Below are positions 9,481-18,550 of a DNA stretch of 64,000 bases, piece by piece. The stretch comes from Gloeocapsopsis sp. IPPAS B-1203 (GTDB taxonomy: Bacteria > Cyanobacteriota > Cyanobacteriia > Cyanobacteriales > Chroococcidiopsidaceae), in contig NZ_PEIG01000014.1 in the NCBI RefSeq assembly GCF_002749975.1, forward strand, positions 97,249 to 161,248, in the 5' to 3' direction. The notes under the pieces are model-generated. The model was not told where the DNA came from. It made no database searches and saw only the letters and a list, made by a program, of their open reading frames with translations. Each line of letters starts with the position of its first letter. Within the stretch, counting starts at the first letter, position 1. A program made the position numbers and the translations under genes.

Positions 9481-10605
9481 TTAGATATCATTTAAAGCTT
9501 CAGCATAGAGTTGCTCGTGTTTGGCGATAACATGCTGTAAGTCATAATTAGCCATGCGATCGCGTCCTTTTTTCCCTAAATTTTGAGCGGCTTCAGGTTG
9601 ATCTAACACCCAATTCATAGCCTGGGCAATTCCAGAGACGTCTCCTAACGGAACTAAAAGATGAGAGTCTAAAAGATCTTGAATACCTCTAATATCAGTA
9701 CCAATAACAGGAACCTCTAGACTTAAAGACTCCATAACACTGCGGGGTAATCCTTCTTGGGCTGAAACCAGTAAAGTTGCAACAGAGGCGCGAATCAGTG
9801 CAGGAATATCGCGTCGTAACCCTAGAAAATGAGTGCGATCGCCAATACCCAATTCAGATGCTAAGCTTTGCATTTGTGCTTGCAACGATCCTGTCCCTGC
9901 TAACGCTAAATGGGCTTGCGGTTCTAATGAAGCAAAAGCTTGCAGCAAATCGCGATGACGTTTGCGGGGAATAAATTCTGCAATTGACAAAAATAGGGGT
10001 GTTTCTGGTGATAAACTCATTTCTTGACGTACTTGCATCACTTCATCTGCTGTCACTGCGTGAGGGCTGTAATAGGCTGTATCTACGCCGATTCCTGGCA
10101 TATATCGCACTTTGGTGGCGGGGACAATTTGATTCGCAGCTTGTTCGTCTTCACGGTTAATCACAACCAGATAATCTGTCCAATGTCCTGCAAGTTTTTC
10201 TAGAGTGAGAAAGATGCTATTTTTTATTGGCGAACCACCACGATAAAAGTGAAATCCATGCGCTGTGTAAATAACTCGTGGTTTTGTTGATTGCCAACGA
10301 TTGATAACATAACGAGTTACAAACGCCGCCACTGGTGTATGAACGTGGACTAAATCATAATTTTGTTGAGTCAGAACTTGCTGAATTTGGCGCGGTGCAT
10401 TGATCAAGTTACGCGGATCGAGAGGATTGCGCGACCACTCAATATCCCAAACGCGATCGCACGCACTCATACACTCGCTACAATCAGTAATACCTTGTGC
10501 CATAGCATCAACTTGCCAACCTTGTGCGCGAAAGTGGGCGATATAAGGCAACAGAAACGCCCGCACAGTAGCAGGAATTGTTGTAACAATCAAAAGTCTA
10601 TACAT
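9481..10605 (-). CDS. GT4-family glycosyltransferase
   Basis: A retaining GT-B glycosyltransferase of about 374 residues. The N-terminal half starts MYRLLIVTTIPATVRAFLLP and has the YDLVHVHTPVAAF acceptor-domain motif. The C-terminal half has FLSIAEFIPRKRH and the EGLPRSVMESLSLEVPVI segment with the two-Glu GT4 signature. A longer frame to 10644 exists, but the ATG at complement 10603-10605 starts the typical core and leaves only an 8-base overlap with the upstream gene, so I choose it. It transfers a sugar to the growing lipid-linked oligosaccharide; donor and linkage are unknown. Confidence 0.9.
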   Translation of the reverse strand: MYRLLIVTTIPATVRAFLLPYIAHFRAQGWQVDAMAQGITDCSECMSACDRVWDIEWSRNPLDPRNLINAPRQIQQVLTQQNYDLVHVHTPVAAFVTRYVINRWQSTKPRVIYTAHGFHFYRGGSPIKNSIFLTLEKLAGHWTDYLVVINREDEQAANQIVPATKVRYMPGIGVDTAYYSPHAVTADEVMQVRQEMSLSPETPLFLSIAEFIPRKRHRDLLQAFASLEPQAHLALAGTGSLQAQMQSLASELGIGDRTHFLGLRRDIPALIRASVATLLVSAQEGLPRSVMESLSLEVPVIGTDIRGIQDLLDSHLLVPLGDVSGIAQAMNWVLDQPEAAQNLGKKGRDRMANYDLQHVIAKHEQLYAEALNDI

Positions 10606-11719
10606 ATAAAGCTTGATACTGGTCGACAACGGCATCAAGGGCAAAATTTTCTTGAATTCTGACTCTTGCTGCTTGACCTAAAGCAGTTCTACCTGCTGAA
10701 CCGATTTCAATTAATTCTTGCCAAGCCTGAGCAAGGGCTTGAGGATTTTTTGGTGGGACAACTTTTCCGGTGTTGCTAACAATCGACTGAGAATCACCAA
10801 CATCTGTAACAGTACAAGGGACTCCACAAGCCATTGCTTCTCCTACTACTAAAGGAAACGCTTCACCATACGCTGAGGCTGAAGTTGCAATATCGAGAGC
10901 AGCCATTAAGTCTGGTATATCACTACGTTCACCCAAAAGATGAACTTGAGACTGTAGCGCTAGATTGTCAATAATTTGTTGCAAGGTTTGATTTGCTGCA
11001 TCAACGTCTGTACCTGCTAGCAAAAAATGAACGTTTGAATATTTTTTAGTTAAAATTGCCGCTGCTTGCAAAAAGTTTGCATGATCTTTCATCGGATGAT
11101 AGCGACAAAATAATCCGATTAATAATGTATCTGTGGCTAAGTTCAAAGCAGTGCGAATATTGATTTTTGCCTGTGATGAAGGTTGAAAGCGTACAAGATC
11201 AAAACCGTTAGGAATAACGCAGCTATTTTGATGACAATATCCTAACGCTTCGTGTTGCGATCGACTTGTTTGCGAAACAAAAACAATTTTTTTAGGAGAA
11301 TCAGATATTTTTGCACCTAGTTTAATAATTGCTTGCGTCATTTGCTTTTCAGCATCAAGTGCCGCAATTGAGTGATGAATTCCCCAAATAACTGGAATTT
11401 TAGGGGTAAAAAAACGACTAGCAACATATGCAGCTAAGTTGCCGTGATACATCCAACCTTGAATTATATTTGGTTGCAATTGACGTAAAGTCCGAATCAA
11501 ATTCCAGAAAATGTTTGGTGTAGGAAGTCCCCCTGGTTTCATACCAAGGGAATATACAGGGATATCTAATTCTAAAATGCGATCGCTTAATGTTCCTTGT
11601 TCCAGTAACGAGACTACACTTGGGCTAAAGCGATCGCGATTTATCCGCGACAACAGATTGTAAAGCATGATTTCTGCACCACCCGTAGAAAGTCCGGTGA
11701 TGACATGAACAATTCTCAT
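10598..11719 (-). CDS. GT4-family glycosyltransferase
   Basis: A 373-residue GT-B enzyme. It opens MRIVHVITGLSTGGAEIMLY, the classic GT4 start with the GG loop. Further marks are LQPNIIQGWMYHGNLAAY, IGLFCRYHPMKDHANFL and the C-terminal GEAFPLVVGEAMACGVPCTV, which carries the nucleotide-sugar-binding glutamates. Its ATG overlaps the stop of the polymerase gene by four bases (ATGA), showing translational coupling. It is soluble or membrane-associated at the inner face. Donor and acceptor are not predictable from the sequence. Confidence 0.92.
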   Translation of the reverse strand: MRIVHVITGLSTGGAEIMLYNLLSRINRDRFSPSVVSLLEQGTLSDRILELDIPVYSLGMKPGGLPTPNIFWNLIRTLRQLQPNIIQGWMYHGNLAAYVASRFFTPKIPVIWGIHHSIAALDAEKQMTQAIIKLGAKISDSPKKIVFVSQTSRSQHEALGYCHQNSCVIPNGFDLVRFQPSSQAKINIRTALNLATDTLLIGLFCRYHPMKDHANFLQAAAILTKKYSNVHFLLAGTDVDAANQTLQQIIDNLALQSQVHLLGERSDIPDLMAALDIATSASAYGEAFPLVVGEAMACGVPCTVTDVGDSQSIVSNTGKVVPPKNPQALAQAWQELIEIGSAGRTALGQAARVRIQENFALDAVVDQYQALYV

Positions 11720-12930
11720 ATTTGGTGCCTTAAGTGATATTTCTCCTCTTGTTGACTTGTTACATTCAATGTTGCCATTAAAGCAAAGCTGAGTAAAATG
11801 AATCTATCTTCAAGTATTGTGTGACTAAACAAACCCCACAATAAAATTAGAATAGCAAATGATAGAGCAACGTATCGGTTTTCTCCTCTAGTAGGATATG
11901 TTACGGCATAAACAAATAAGGGCAGAATTAAGATACCTAAAAAACCATGGTCTACCATAAATACCAAATACATATTATGCGTCGATATTCTATAACTCCA
12001 ATCTATAGTTGAAGCAATTCCATTTCCCCATAATGGACTTTGAATGAATAATTGCCATCCAGCAATTAAAATTGCCATCCGCGAATCTGCAGAGTGTTCA
12101 GAAGCAGTTGGGTTTTCAAACCATTCCAACCTTTCGCGAACTCCGTACGGAAGTTGATTAATATTAATAAAGTTACTGCTCAGTAATCCCAATCCAATAA
12201 CAATAATTCCTGTTCCAATCAGCCAGTATATTAATTGATTCTTAGTAATAACTTTTTGCTTAAGAAAAATGAGGATAACTAAAATCCATCCTAAAATTGC
12301 TCCACGAGAAAAAGTCAGCAGAATTCCTAATCCTATAAATGCAATAAAATATGGGCGATATTTTTGAGGCACTAAACCAGTACCAAAGATCATACTTAAA
12401 ACAAGAGCGCATCCTGTTCTGTTAGGATCTACATAAAACCCTGCTGGACGACCTGTATCATTAAGTCCACCAAATACCAAAGGATTTAAAAGTTCATAAA
12501 TATTATTAAGAACTCCCATGATACCAACAATGATAGTTGTATATCTTGCTGATGATTGCACAGCACGATATCGAGAAAATATCAGTAGCATGATTAGAAA
12601 AAACAAAACTGATAAAATTCGTAGTCTTAATTCTTGATAACCAGCATCAGACGATAAAAAAATCAAAAAAGACAATAAAGAAACTAACAAATAACTACTA
12701 CACCAAGTAACAATAGGTGCTGAAAAAAAATCAATTCTACTAAAAATTGAAAGTAGTAACGGAAGTGATGCAAATCCGAATAGAAAAACCAACATTACAG
12801 GTGCAGGCGCTTGCCCAGTTCTGAAAAAATAAAGATCTATATCAGAAAAGAAGAGAATAACAGCACCTACTGCTAGGATACATTGATAATAAAGAAGTAG
12901 ATCGTGTTTTCTATCTAAAGCAGGAGTCAT
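11716..12930 (-). CDS. O-antigen polymerase/ligase-like membrane protein (Wzy/WaaL type)
   Basis: A 404-residue protein with about ten or eleven hydrophobic helices and little else. A periplasmic loop near the middle to C-terminal third holds SPLWGNGIASTIDWSYRISTHNMYL. The H-N pair in a loop before the last helices is the hallmark of the O-antigen ligase/polymerase family, as is the LLTFSRGAILGW segment. It should join lipid-linked repeat units, or ligate them, at the outer face of the inner membrane. Sequence alone does not separate polymerase from ligase; an EPS cluster with a flippase and a chain-length kinase favours polymerase. Confidence 0.85.
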   Translation of the reverse strand: MTPALDRKHDLLLYYQCILAVGAVILFFSDIDLYFFRTGQAPAPVMLVFLFGFASLPLLLSIFSRIDFFSAPIVTWCSSYLLVSLLSFLIFLSSDAGYQELRLRILSVLFFLIMLLIFSRYRAVQSSARYTTIIVGIMGVLNNIYELLNPLVFGGLNDTGRPAGFYVDPNRTGCALVLSMIFGTGLVPQKYRPYFIAFIGLGILLTFSRGAILGWILVILIFLKQKVITKNQLIYWLIGTGIIVIGLGLLSSNFININQLPYGVRERLEWFENPTASEHSADSRMAILIAGWQLFIQSPLWGNGIASTIDWSYRISTHNMYLVFMVDHGFLGILILPLFVYAVTYPTRGENRYVALSFAILILLWGLFSHTILEDRFILLSFALMATLNVTSQQEEKYHLRHQI

Positions 12931-12963
12931 AATTTTAGAGATACTATTTTTTACACGAGCGTT

Positions 12964-14070
12964 TTAGTAACCTAACAAATTCAGATATTTAGGAACCGCT
13001 TGTTGTAATGAAAAATCTTGCGATCGCTGAATCAATAATTCTTGTTTAGTAGGATTGCTTAATACTTTTAACATTGCTGTTGCCAAAGCATTAACATCAC
13101 CTACTGGTACTAAAAAACCATATTTACCTGCTGCTAGAATTTCTTGCGGACCACTAGGACAGTTAGTAGAAATAACAGGACAACCACAAGCCATTGCTTC
13201 AATTAATACAGTTGGTAAACCTTCCCAGCGCGAAGAAAGAACAAAAGCAGTAGCCTTACTCATATAGGGATAAGGATTATCAACAAATCCAGGTAAAGAG
13301 ACGTCCTCAATAATTTTTAGTTCTTGCATCAATGCTTCTAGTTCTTGTCGTGCTTCACCTTCTCCTAAAATTAACAATCGTGCTTGTTGGGTTTGACGTA
13401 AAATAGCAAAAGCTTTAATTAAAGTGCTGAAATCTTTTTGTAGAGTAAGTCTTCCGACAGCTAGAAATACAGGTATAGCTTGATTTTGAAACCAAGGATG
13501 ATCTAGAGTTGCTTTTGCTTTATCAATCAGTTCTTCATCAACAACCGGATTATAAATTGTATGAAGCTTGTAGGGAACAATACCTAAATATTTACCTAAA
13601 TCATCGGTTACGCCTTGAGAAACTCCTACAATTGCATCAGCACTGGGATACAGCCATTTCATGAACAATGGTACAAGTTTTGCCCGCAGAAGTTTAGATC
13701 TAGCAACAGATAAAGTGTCATGTTCTACCAAAACAAGTCGAGTGTTTGTCGATGCTAATTGTTTTGCCATAACTGCGATCGCATTAGCATGATTCATATG
13801 TGACAATAATGCGTCTGGTTTGGTTTGACGTAGATAACCTGATAACGGTGCGATCGCCTTAATGACTCTTCCTGCTTCTAAGTCAATAATTTTGACTTGA
13901 GAGGGAACTTGTTCCAAGTATGGACCTTCTTTGCTGGCTAAAACTAAATCTAAAGACACATCGTATTGCAGCATTCCTTTAAGAAGATTTATTGCTACTT
14001 TTTCTGCACCACCACCATGTAAAGCAGGTAGGAAAAAAGCAATACGTTTTTTTGATAAAAATTCAGGCAT
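12964..14070 (-). CDS. GT4-family glycosyltransferase
   Basis: A 368-residue GT-B enzyme. The N-terminus RIAFFLPALHGGGAEKVAIN carries the donor/acceptor cleft GGG loop. The middle has PDALLSHMNHANAIA and FLAVGRLTLQKDF; the C-terminal donor domain has SSRWEGLPTVLIEAMACGCP followed by VIST and CPSGPQEIL. That CPSGP ending is typical of GT4 enzymes that often use N-acetylhexosamine donors, but I do not claim the donor. It closely resembles the next gene in motif content, so the two are probable paralogues. Confidence 0.92.
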   Translation of the reverse strand: MPEFLSKKRIAFFLPALHGGGAEKVAINLLKGMLQYDVSLDLVLASKEGPYLEQVPSQVKIIDLEAGRVIKAIAPLSGYLRQTKPDALLSHMNHANAIAVMAKQLASTNTRLVLVEHDTLSVARSKLLRAKLVPLFMKWLYPSADAIVGVSQGVTDDLGKYLGIVPYKLHTIYNPVVDEELIDKAKATLDHPWFQNQAIPVFLAVGRLTLQKDFSTLIKAFAILRQTQQARLLILGEGEARQELEALMQELKIIEDVSLPGFVDNPYPYMSKATAFVLSSRWEGLPTVLIEAMACGCPVISTNCPSGPQEILAAGKYGFLVPVGDVNALATAMLKVLSNPTKQELLIQRSQDFSLQQAVPKYLNLLGY

Positions 14071-14091
14071 AGTACTAAGCTGTAATTTGTG

Positions 14092-15192
14092 CTAGCGCAC
14101 AACTTCGTCAAATAATGCTTCCCATTGACGCATGGCACTATCAAGACTAAATCTTGTGGAAACTTCTGGCGCGCGGTTAGCTAGTTGCTGACGCGCTGCT
14201 TCATCTGTCATTAAATGCTGCATTGCCATAGCTAAGGCTGTCACATCTCCATTAGGCACTAAAATACCATCGATGCGATCGCGAATAATTTCTCTAGGAC
14301 CGCTAGGACAATCTGTACTAATCACAGGTAAACCACAAGCTAAAGCTTCTCCATGCACCATCGGAAAGCCCTCGAATCGAGAAGCCATTGCAAAAAACTT
14401 TGCTTGTCTGAGGATCGCAAAAGGATTATTCACAGCTCCAGGCAAAACAACCTGATGAGACAACCCTAACTTATCTACATAAGTTTCTAACTCTTGCCGT
14501 AACTCTCCCTCACCTAAAATAATCAATTGCCAATCTGAAAACTGAGCAGCTATTTTCTGGAATGCAGCGATTAATAAGTCAAAGCCCTTTTGATAAGTCA
14601 ACCTACCCATAGCAACAATCCACTGCTTGTGCAGGTCAAATTGCAGCAGATTAGCTGCATGTTGATTTTCACGAATGATGAGTGGATTGTAAATGACCAT
14701 TCTCTTTCTTGCAGGTAGCCACTGAAAAGCACTGTCTACACCTTGACTAACACTAACAAGCTTCGCTGTACGAGGATAAGTAATTCGGCGCAGTTTTTCC
14801 CAAATAGCACCACCATATTTTATGCCAACATCACAATGTTCTGTGACAATCACTGGATAACCTGTTGCTTGCAGCGATAACACAGTTGTAATGTTAGTTT
14901 GATCGACAAAAGAAATCACTACATCTGGTTGGGTAGACTGAATTGCTCTCCTTAACTGTAACAAGCGATAAAGATTATTTCTCACGGCTTGAAAGAGATT
15001 AGGAGACTTCTGCATCACATCTAAAGCAATTCTTGTCACTTTTGGTGGCAACTGATAAAAATCATTTTCCTTTCCTGAAAGTGTTACTATAGCAACATTA
15101 TGTCCTTGCTGCAAAAAGCCCTCTGCCAGCAGAACCAAAACTCGTTCTGCCCCACCACAGGTAAGAGTTGCAGTTACTAGTGTTAATCGCAT
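14092..15192 (-). CDS. GT4-family glycosyltransferase
   Basis: A 366-residue GT-B enzyme starting MRLTLVTATLTCGGAERVLV. It has QPDVVISFVDQTNITTVLSL in the N-terminal domain, WIVAMGRLTYQKGFDLL at the interdomain linker, and ASRFEGFPMVHGEALACGLP followed by VISTDCPSGPREII in the donor domain. All key GT4 positions appear intact. Its start overlaps the flippase stop by 10 bases, so it is cotranslated with the flippase. Likely acts in the cytoplasm on the lipid-linked oligosaccharide. Confidence 0.92.
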   Translation of the reverse strand: MRLTLVTATLTCGGAERVLVLLAEGFLQQGHNVAIVTLSGKENDFYQLPPKVTRIALDVMQKSPNLFQAVRNNLYRLLQLRRAIQSTQPDVVISFVDQTNITTVLSLQATGYPVIVTEHCDVGIKYGGAIWEKLRRITYPRTAKLVSVSQGVDSAFQWLPARKRMVIYNPLIIRENQHAANLLQFDLHKQWIVAMGRLTYQKGFDLLIAAFQKIAAQFSDWQLIILGEGELRQELETYVDKLGLSHQVVLPGAVNNPFAILRQAKFFAMASRFEGFPMVHGEALACGLPVISTDCPSGPREIIRDRIDGILVPNGDVTALAMAMQHLMTDEAARQQLANRAPEVSTRFSLDSAMRQWEALFDEVVR

Positions 15193-16538
15193 TGTGCTGC
15201 AAATATTTTTAAGTTTTTGTTAGCAAAAAAGAGTAAATACAAAAAAGAGAATAAGTAGACACAGCTAGTGGATAAAGCAATACCACTCACTCCGATCCAT
15301 TGCATAAATAAGTAGTTGAGACTAATATTAATTAAAAGATTGAAGACTGACACCCACATTAAAATATGATTTAGTCGCATTGAAGTGAGGAGCTTTACCA
15401 CAAAAATATCTGCTATATAAAAAGGAATTTGCAGGGCGTACAAAGATTGAATTTGAGCAACTATTTGTGTATCTTCAGATGTAAAAGAACCGCGTTGGAA
15501 TAAGATTTCTACTATTAATTCAGAACTTAGTAGTAATAATCCAGTAAAAGGTATAGATACAGCAAATATCAACCACATATAGCGATTTAATGTGTGGCGT
15601 ACCCCTGCCCATTCATTGCACGCAACCATCCTAGAAAAATAGGGAATAACTGCTGTACTCAAGGCTGTTGTTGCAAGCGTAATAGGAAATGCAATCACTC
15701 GATTGCCATAATTAAGTGATGCTACACTTCCTGGTGCAAGCATGGCAGCCATAGATTGATCGACCAAAGTAGCACTACACATAATAAACGCGCCAATGAG
15801 TGCTGGTATGCATTGATAGGCAACTTGGCGTAGTGCTGGATTAATACCATACCATTTCGGCAGCAAAGAAATACCTTGCTTACGCAGTGCTAATCCTAGT
15901 AAAATAATTTCTATTGCCGTACCTGCAACGAGTCCTGCTGCTAAAGCAAAGATACCCCAAGACTGGATAAATAGAAAAATAATAGTAACTGCTGGAGTGG
16001 CGATTGGAGCTAGTGCCGCTAATGCAAAACGCTCGCCGGCGTTTAAAACGGCTCCCCAAATGGTAACAATACTACTGAGTAAAATAATTGGCGCGATCGC
16101 ACACAGCAAGTAAAATGTTAAACGGAGTTTTTCTGAATCAAACCCAGATGCAATCAATGGTAGATAAACTGGTGCTGAAAGGATCGTGAGTAAGGTCGTT
16201 ATGCCAAGTAGACCTAACCCCCAAATCATGGTTGCAGAAAATAAATGTTGCGCCGCTTGTGTACCTTGTTTTTCTCTAACTTGAATGTAAGTAGGAATTA
16301 AAGCCGCATTAAAAGAACCAGCAACAACATTAATAATAAAAGCAGGTACTAACAAAGCAATTAAAAAAGCATCAACTGCATCACCAGTACCGAACCTCCA
16401 AGCAACTACTAATTCTTTAATTACAGCTGCGATCTTGACAAATGCAGTTAAGATAGCAACCGTAATGGCTGCACCAAAAATTTTCCGGTTGACGGAAGTG
16501 CTTGTTAGTTTTGTCCAACCATTTAGTAATCTTTGCAC
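15183..16538 (-). CDS. MurJ/Wzx-like lipid-linked oligosaccharide flippase
   Basis: A 451-residue polytopic protein with about 12 helices. The N-terminus has the MVF (MurJ) pattern VAWRFGTGDAVDAFLIALLV followed by PAFIINVVAGSFNAALIPTY, as in MurJ where A/S-rich helices line the cavity. MurJ itself is usually longer (about 510 residues or more), and the setting inside an EPS cluster suggests a repeat-unit flippase of the MOP superfamily rather than the housekeeping lipid II flippase. The start is GTG at complement 16536-16538. It moves the finished repeat unit to the outer face for the polymerase. Confidence 0.88.
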   Translation of the reverse strand: MQRLLNGWTKLTSTSVNRKIFGAAITVAILTAFVKIAAVIKELVVAWRFGTGDAVDAFLIALLVPAFIINVVAGSFNAALIPTYIQVREKQGTQAAQHLFSATMIWGLGLLGITTLLTILSAPVYLPLIASGFDSEKLRLTFYLLCAIAPIILLSSIVTIWGAVLNAGERFALAALAPIATPAVTIIFLFIQSWGIFALAAGLVAGTAIEIILLGLALRKQGISLLPKWYGINPALRQVAYQCIPALIGAFIMCSATLVDQSMAAMLAPGSVASLNYGNRVIAFPITLATTALSTAVIPYFSRMVACNEWAGVRHTLNRYMWLIFAVSIPFTGLLLLSSELIVEILFQRGSFTSEDTQIVAQIQSLYALQIPFYIADIFVVKLLTSMRLNHILMWVSVFNLLINISLNYLFMQWIGVSGIALSTSCVYLFSFLYLLFFANKNLKIFAAQCD

Positions 16539-16806
16539 TTGCCAATTCCTTGAAGTAGCTTTCTACTTTAATGAAGTTAATTTACTTGTCTTGACGATAG
16601 CTTCATGCAGTAGACAACTATTTTGATTTTTTCAATATCCTTAATAAGGAGATCTAATTAGCTGTTTGAATATATATTTTACAATAAACAGCTATATATC
16701 ATCGTAGTTTTGGCAATAAATTTATTTAAAAAATTGAAAGTAGCGGAAAATCTCTCAAAAATTCCGCTACAGACTGCTATATTTAAAACTTGTCAAGATT
16801 GAGGAA

Positions 16807-18258
16807 TTACCGAGAAGTAAAAATCTGAGTACCTGAATAATTACTTCCCGATCCGTTTGAAGTAACTGTAACAGTGGTTGATAATAAATTATAACCTGTT
16901 GCTCCTTCCCATGTATTTTGATTTGCTAGCCGAATAGAGTACGCTGGGCGATTATATAACGTAGATGATGGATCGGGAAGATTAAGAAGAACTTGATACT
17001 CTCCACTCGGTATATTTGCTGGAATACCTGCCTCAACTGTGACAGTTTTTGTACTACCAGGTAGCCATTTGCGTGGCTCTTCATTGACTGGTATGTAGTA
17101 TTCTTTTTTTGTCTGTTTATGACGTAATACAATTTCTACTTTACGGGGATTGTAAGCATTAGCCCAGCCATCATTAGTCACAACAAAATTCATTGCAAAA
17201 GTACCTGCTGGCTTAACTTGGTTAGGAATTGTTGACTTGAGTAACCGAAAGCGGTAGCCCAAACGTTTTTTAATTTCTGGCATACAGCCTTGTTTTTCCC
17301 AACCTTGTACAACTGTGTGATGAAATTCAAGATTTAAGACACTCCAGCGTAGTTGTGCCATTTCTGTTAACGCATTTGCACACCCAATATAAGGTTGTGC
17401 ATGGCTACTAGCACTTGCAGTTTCACCGCCATGAACAACATACAAATTATCTGTACTTAAGTATTGTTTATCTCTTTCTACCTGGCGATAAGTATAAAAC
17501 CCTAAATTATCAGAACTTGCCAAGAAACCATCATTGTGAGTCGCTGTTCTAGCGCGATCGCTTCCGCTAAAAGCTTCACTCGATTTGAGTGGTTGAGTTG
17601 TGTTAAACATATCCATTTTCTGCTTGGGAAATGGTAGCGCTACCATTCTTTGTGGAGGTAAGACATTCAGCATTTTAAAAAATATTGCTCTTGAATCTGC
17701 TGTAACATCTAAAGTTGTGTTATTAATCAACTGATGAGAAGAACGATTCCACTGTCCCCAAGCACCAATAAATCCTGCTTCTAAATAAGCAATCACATCA
17801 TGGTTATTTGTTAACACAGGTTGCAATTGTTCTAGATGAGTTAAAATAATATCTCTTGGTGCATCATATCCACCGATGTCCCAATTATAGGCAAAGCGAA
17901 CTACTAATTTTATCCCAGCTTGTCGAGCTGTATCTAAGTCTTGTTTGACAAATTCAAGAAAAGATTGCGGTAAGCTATTGTAACGATATTGTGGAATGAT
18001 GTAAAGCCGTCTAGCTAAACTTATATTCCTGCTTTTTAGTGTTGCTAACTCAGAAGCTTTTAAGGGAGATTCTTGATGTCTTGTCAGGTAATTTATATAA
18101 AATCCACGCTCAGGATTAGTAAAATTTTCTTGACTTACTTGATAATTTTTCGTTTCTCCACTAACAGTGGTAGCAGCATGACATGAACCAGCAACAGTTA
18201 AACTCAGTAATGAAAAAACAATAGGTGTTCGCAAACGCTGTAGAAGTTGTCTTACCAT
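16807..18258 (-). CDS. Exported DUF4874/DUF4832 protein, TIM-barrel-like
   Basis: A 483-residue secreted protein. The signal peptide covers about residues 1-29 (RTPIVFSLLSLTVAGSCHAA). An N-terminal DUF4874-like region begins NPERGFYINYLTRH and contains IKLVVRFAYNWDIGGYDAP and YLEAGFIGAWGQWNRSSH. The alternating strands, the E and D residues near strand ends and the W-rich loops look like a glycoside-hydrolase-type barrel. The DUF4832-like part follows (about 195-340), then a beta-sandwich (about 340-470). The family has no firm function that I know. Position between the flippase and the dehydratase-EAL gene suggests trimming, binding or anchoring of the exported polysaccharide. Confidence 0.8.
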   Translation of the reverse strand: MVRQLLQRLRTPIVFSLLSLTVAGSCHAATTVSGETKNYQVSQENFTNPERGFYINYLTRHQESPLKASELATLKSRNISLARRLYIIPQYRYNSLPQSFLEFVKQDLDTARQAGIKLVVRFAYNWDIGGYDAPRDIILTHLEQLQPVLTNNHDVIAYLEAGFIGAWGQWNRSSHQLINNTTLDVTADSRAIFFKMLNVLPPQRMVALPFPKQKMDMFNTTQPLKSSEAFSGSDRARTATHNDGFLASSDNLGFYTYRQVERDKQYLSTDNLYVVHGGETASASSHAQPYIGCANALTEMAQLRWSVLNLEFHHTVVQGWEKQGCMPEIKKRLGYRFRLLKSTIPNQVKPAGTFAMNFVVTNDGWANAYNPRKVEIVLRHKQTKKEYYIPVNEEPRKWLPGSTKTVTVEAGIPANIPSGEYQVLLNLPDPSSTLYNRPAYSIRLANQNTWEGATGYNLLSTTVTVTSNGSGSNYSGTQIFTSR

Positions 18259-18550
18259 GATTTATCTGAATAGGAAAGATTTCATATTTAGTTTTGATAG
18301 TTAGATTTTCATAATAACTATACATAACCAAATAACAAATTGAAGATAGCTTTACTTGTATTTTTTACCCTAGAGCAAATCTACTGAAAATAGAGCTATA
18401 TTCTGTTTTTCCTTATGCTGATGCTTCAGGATTTGTACTTATTTAAGAATCTATCCTCAACAAAATTGAGGGTAATATTCAGTAATATCTCAGTATTTGA
18501 ATAGACATTTTGCATCTACTGTTATTTTACTACCACCAATAATTATATAC

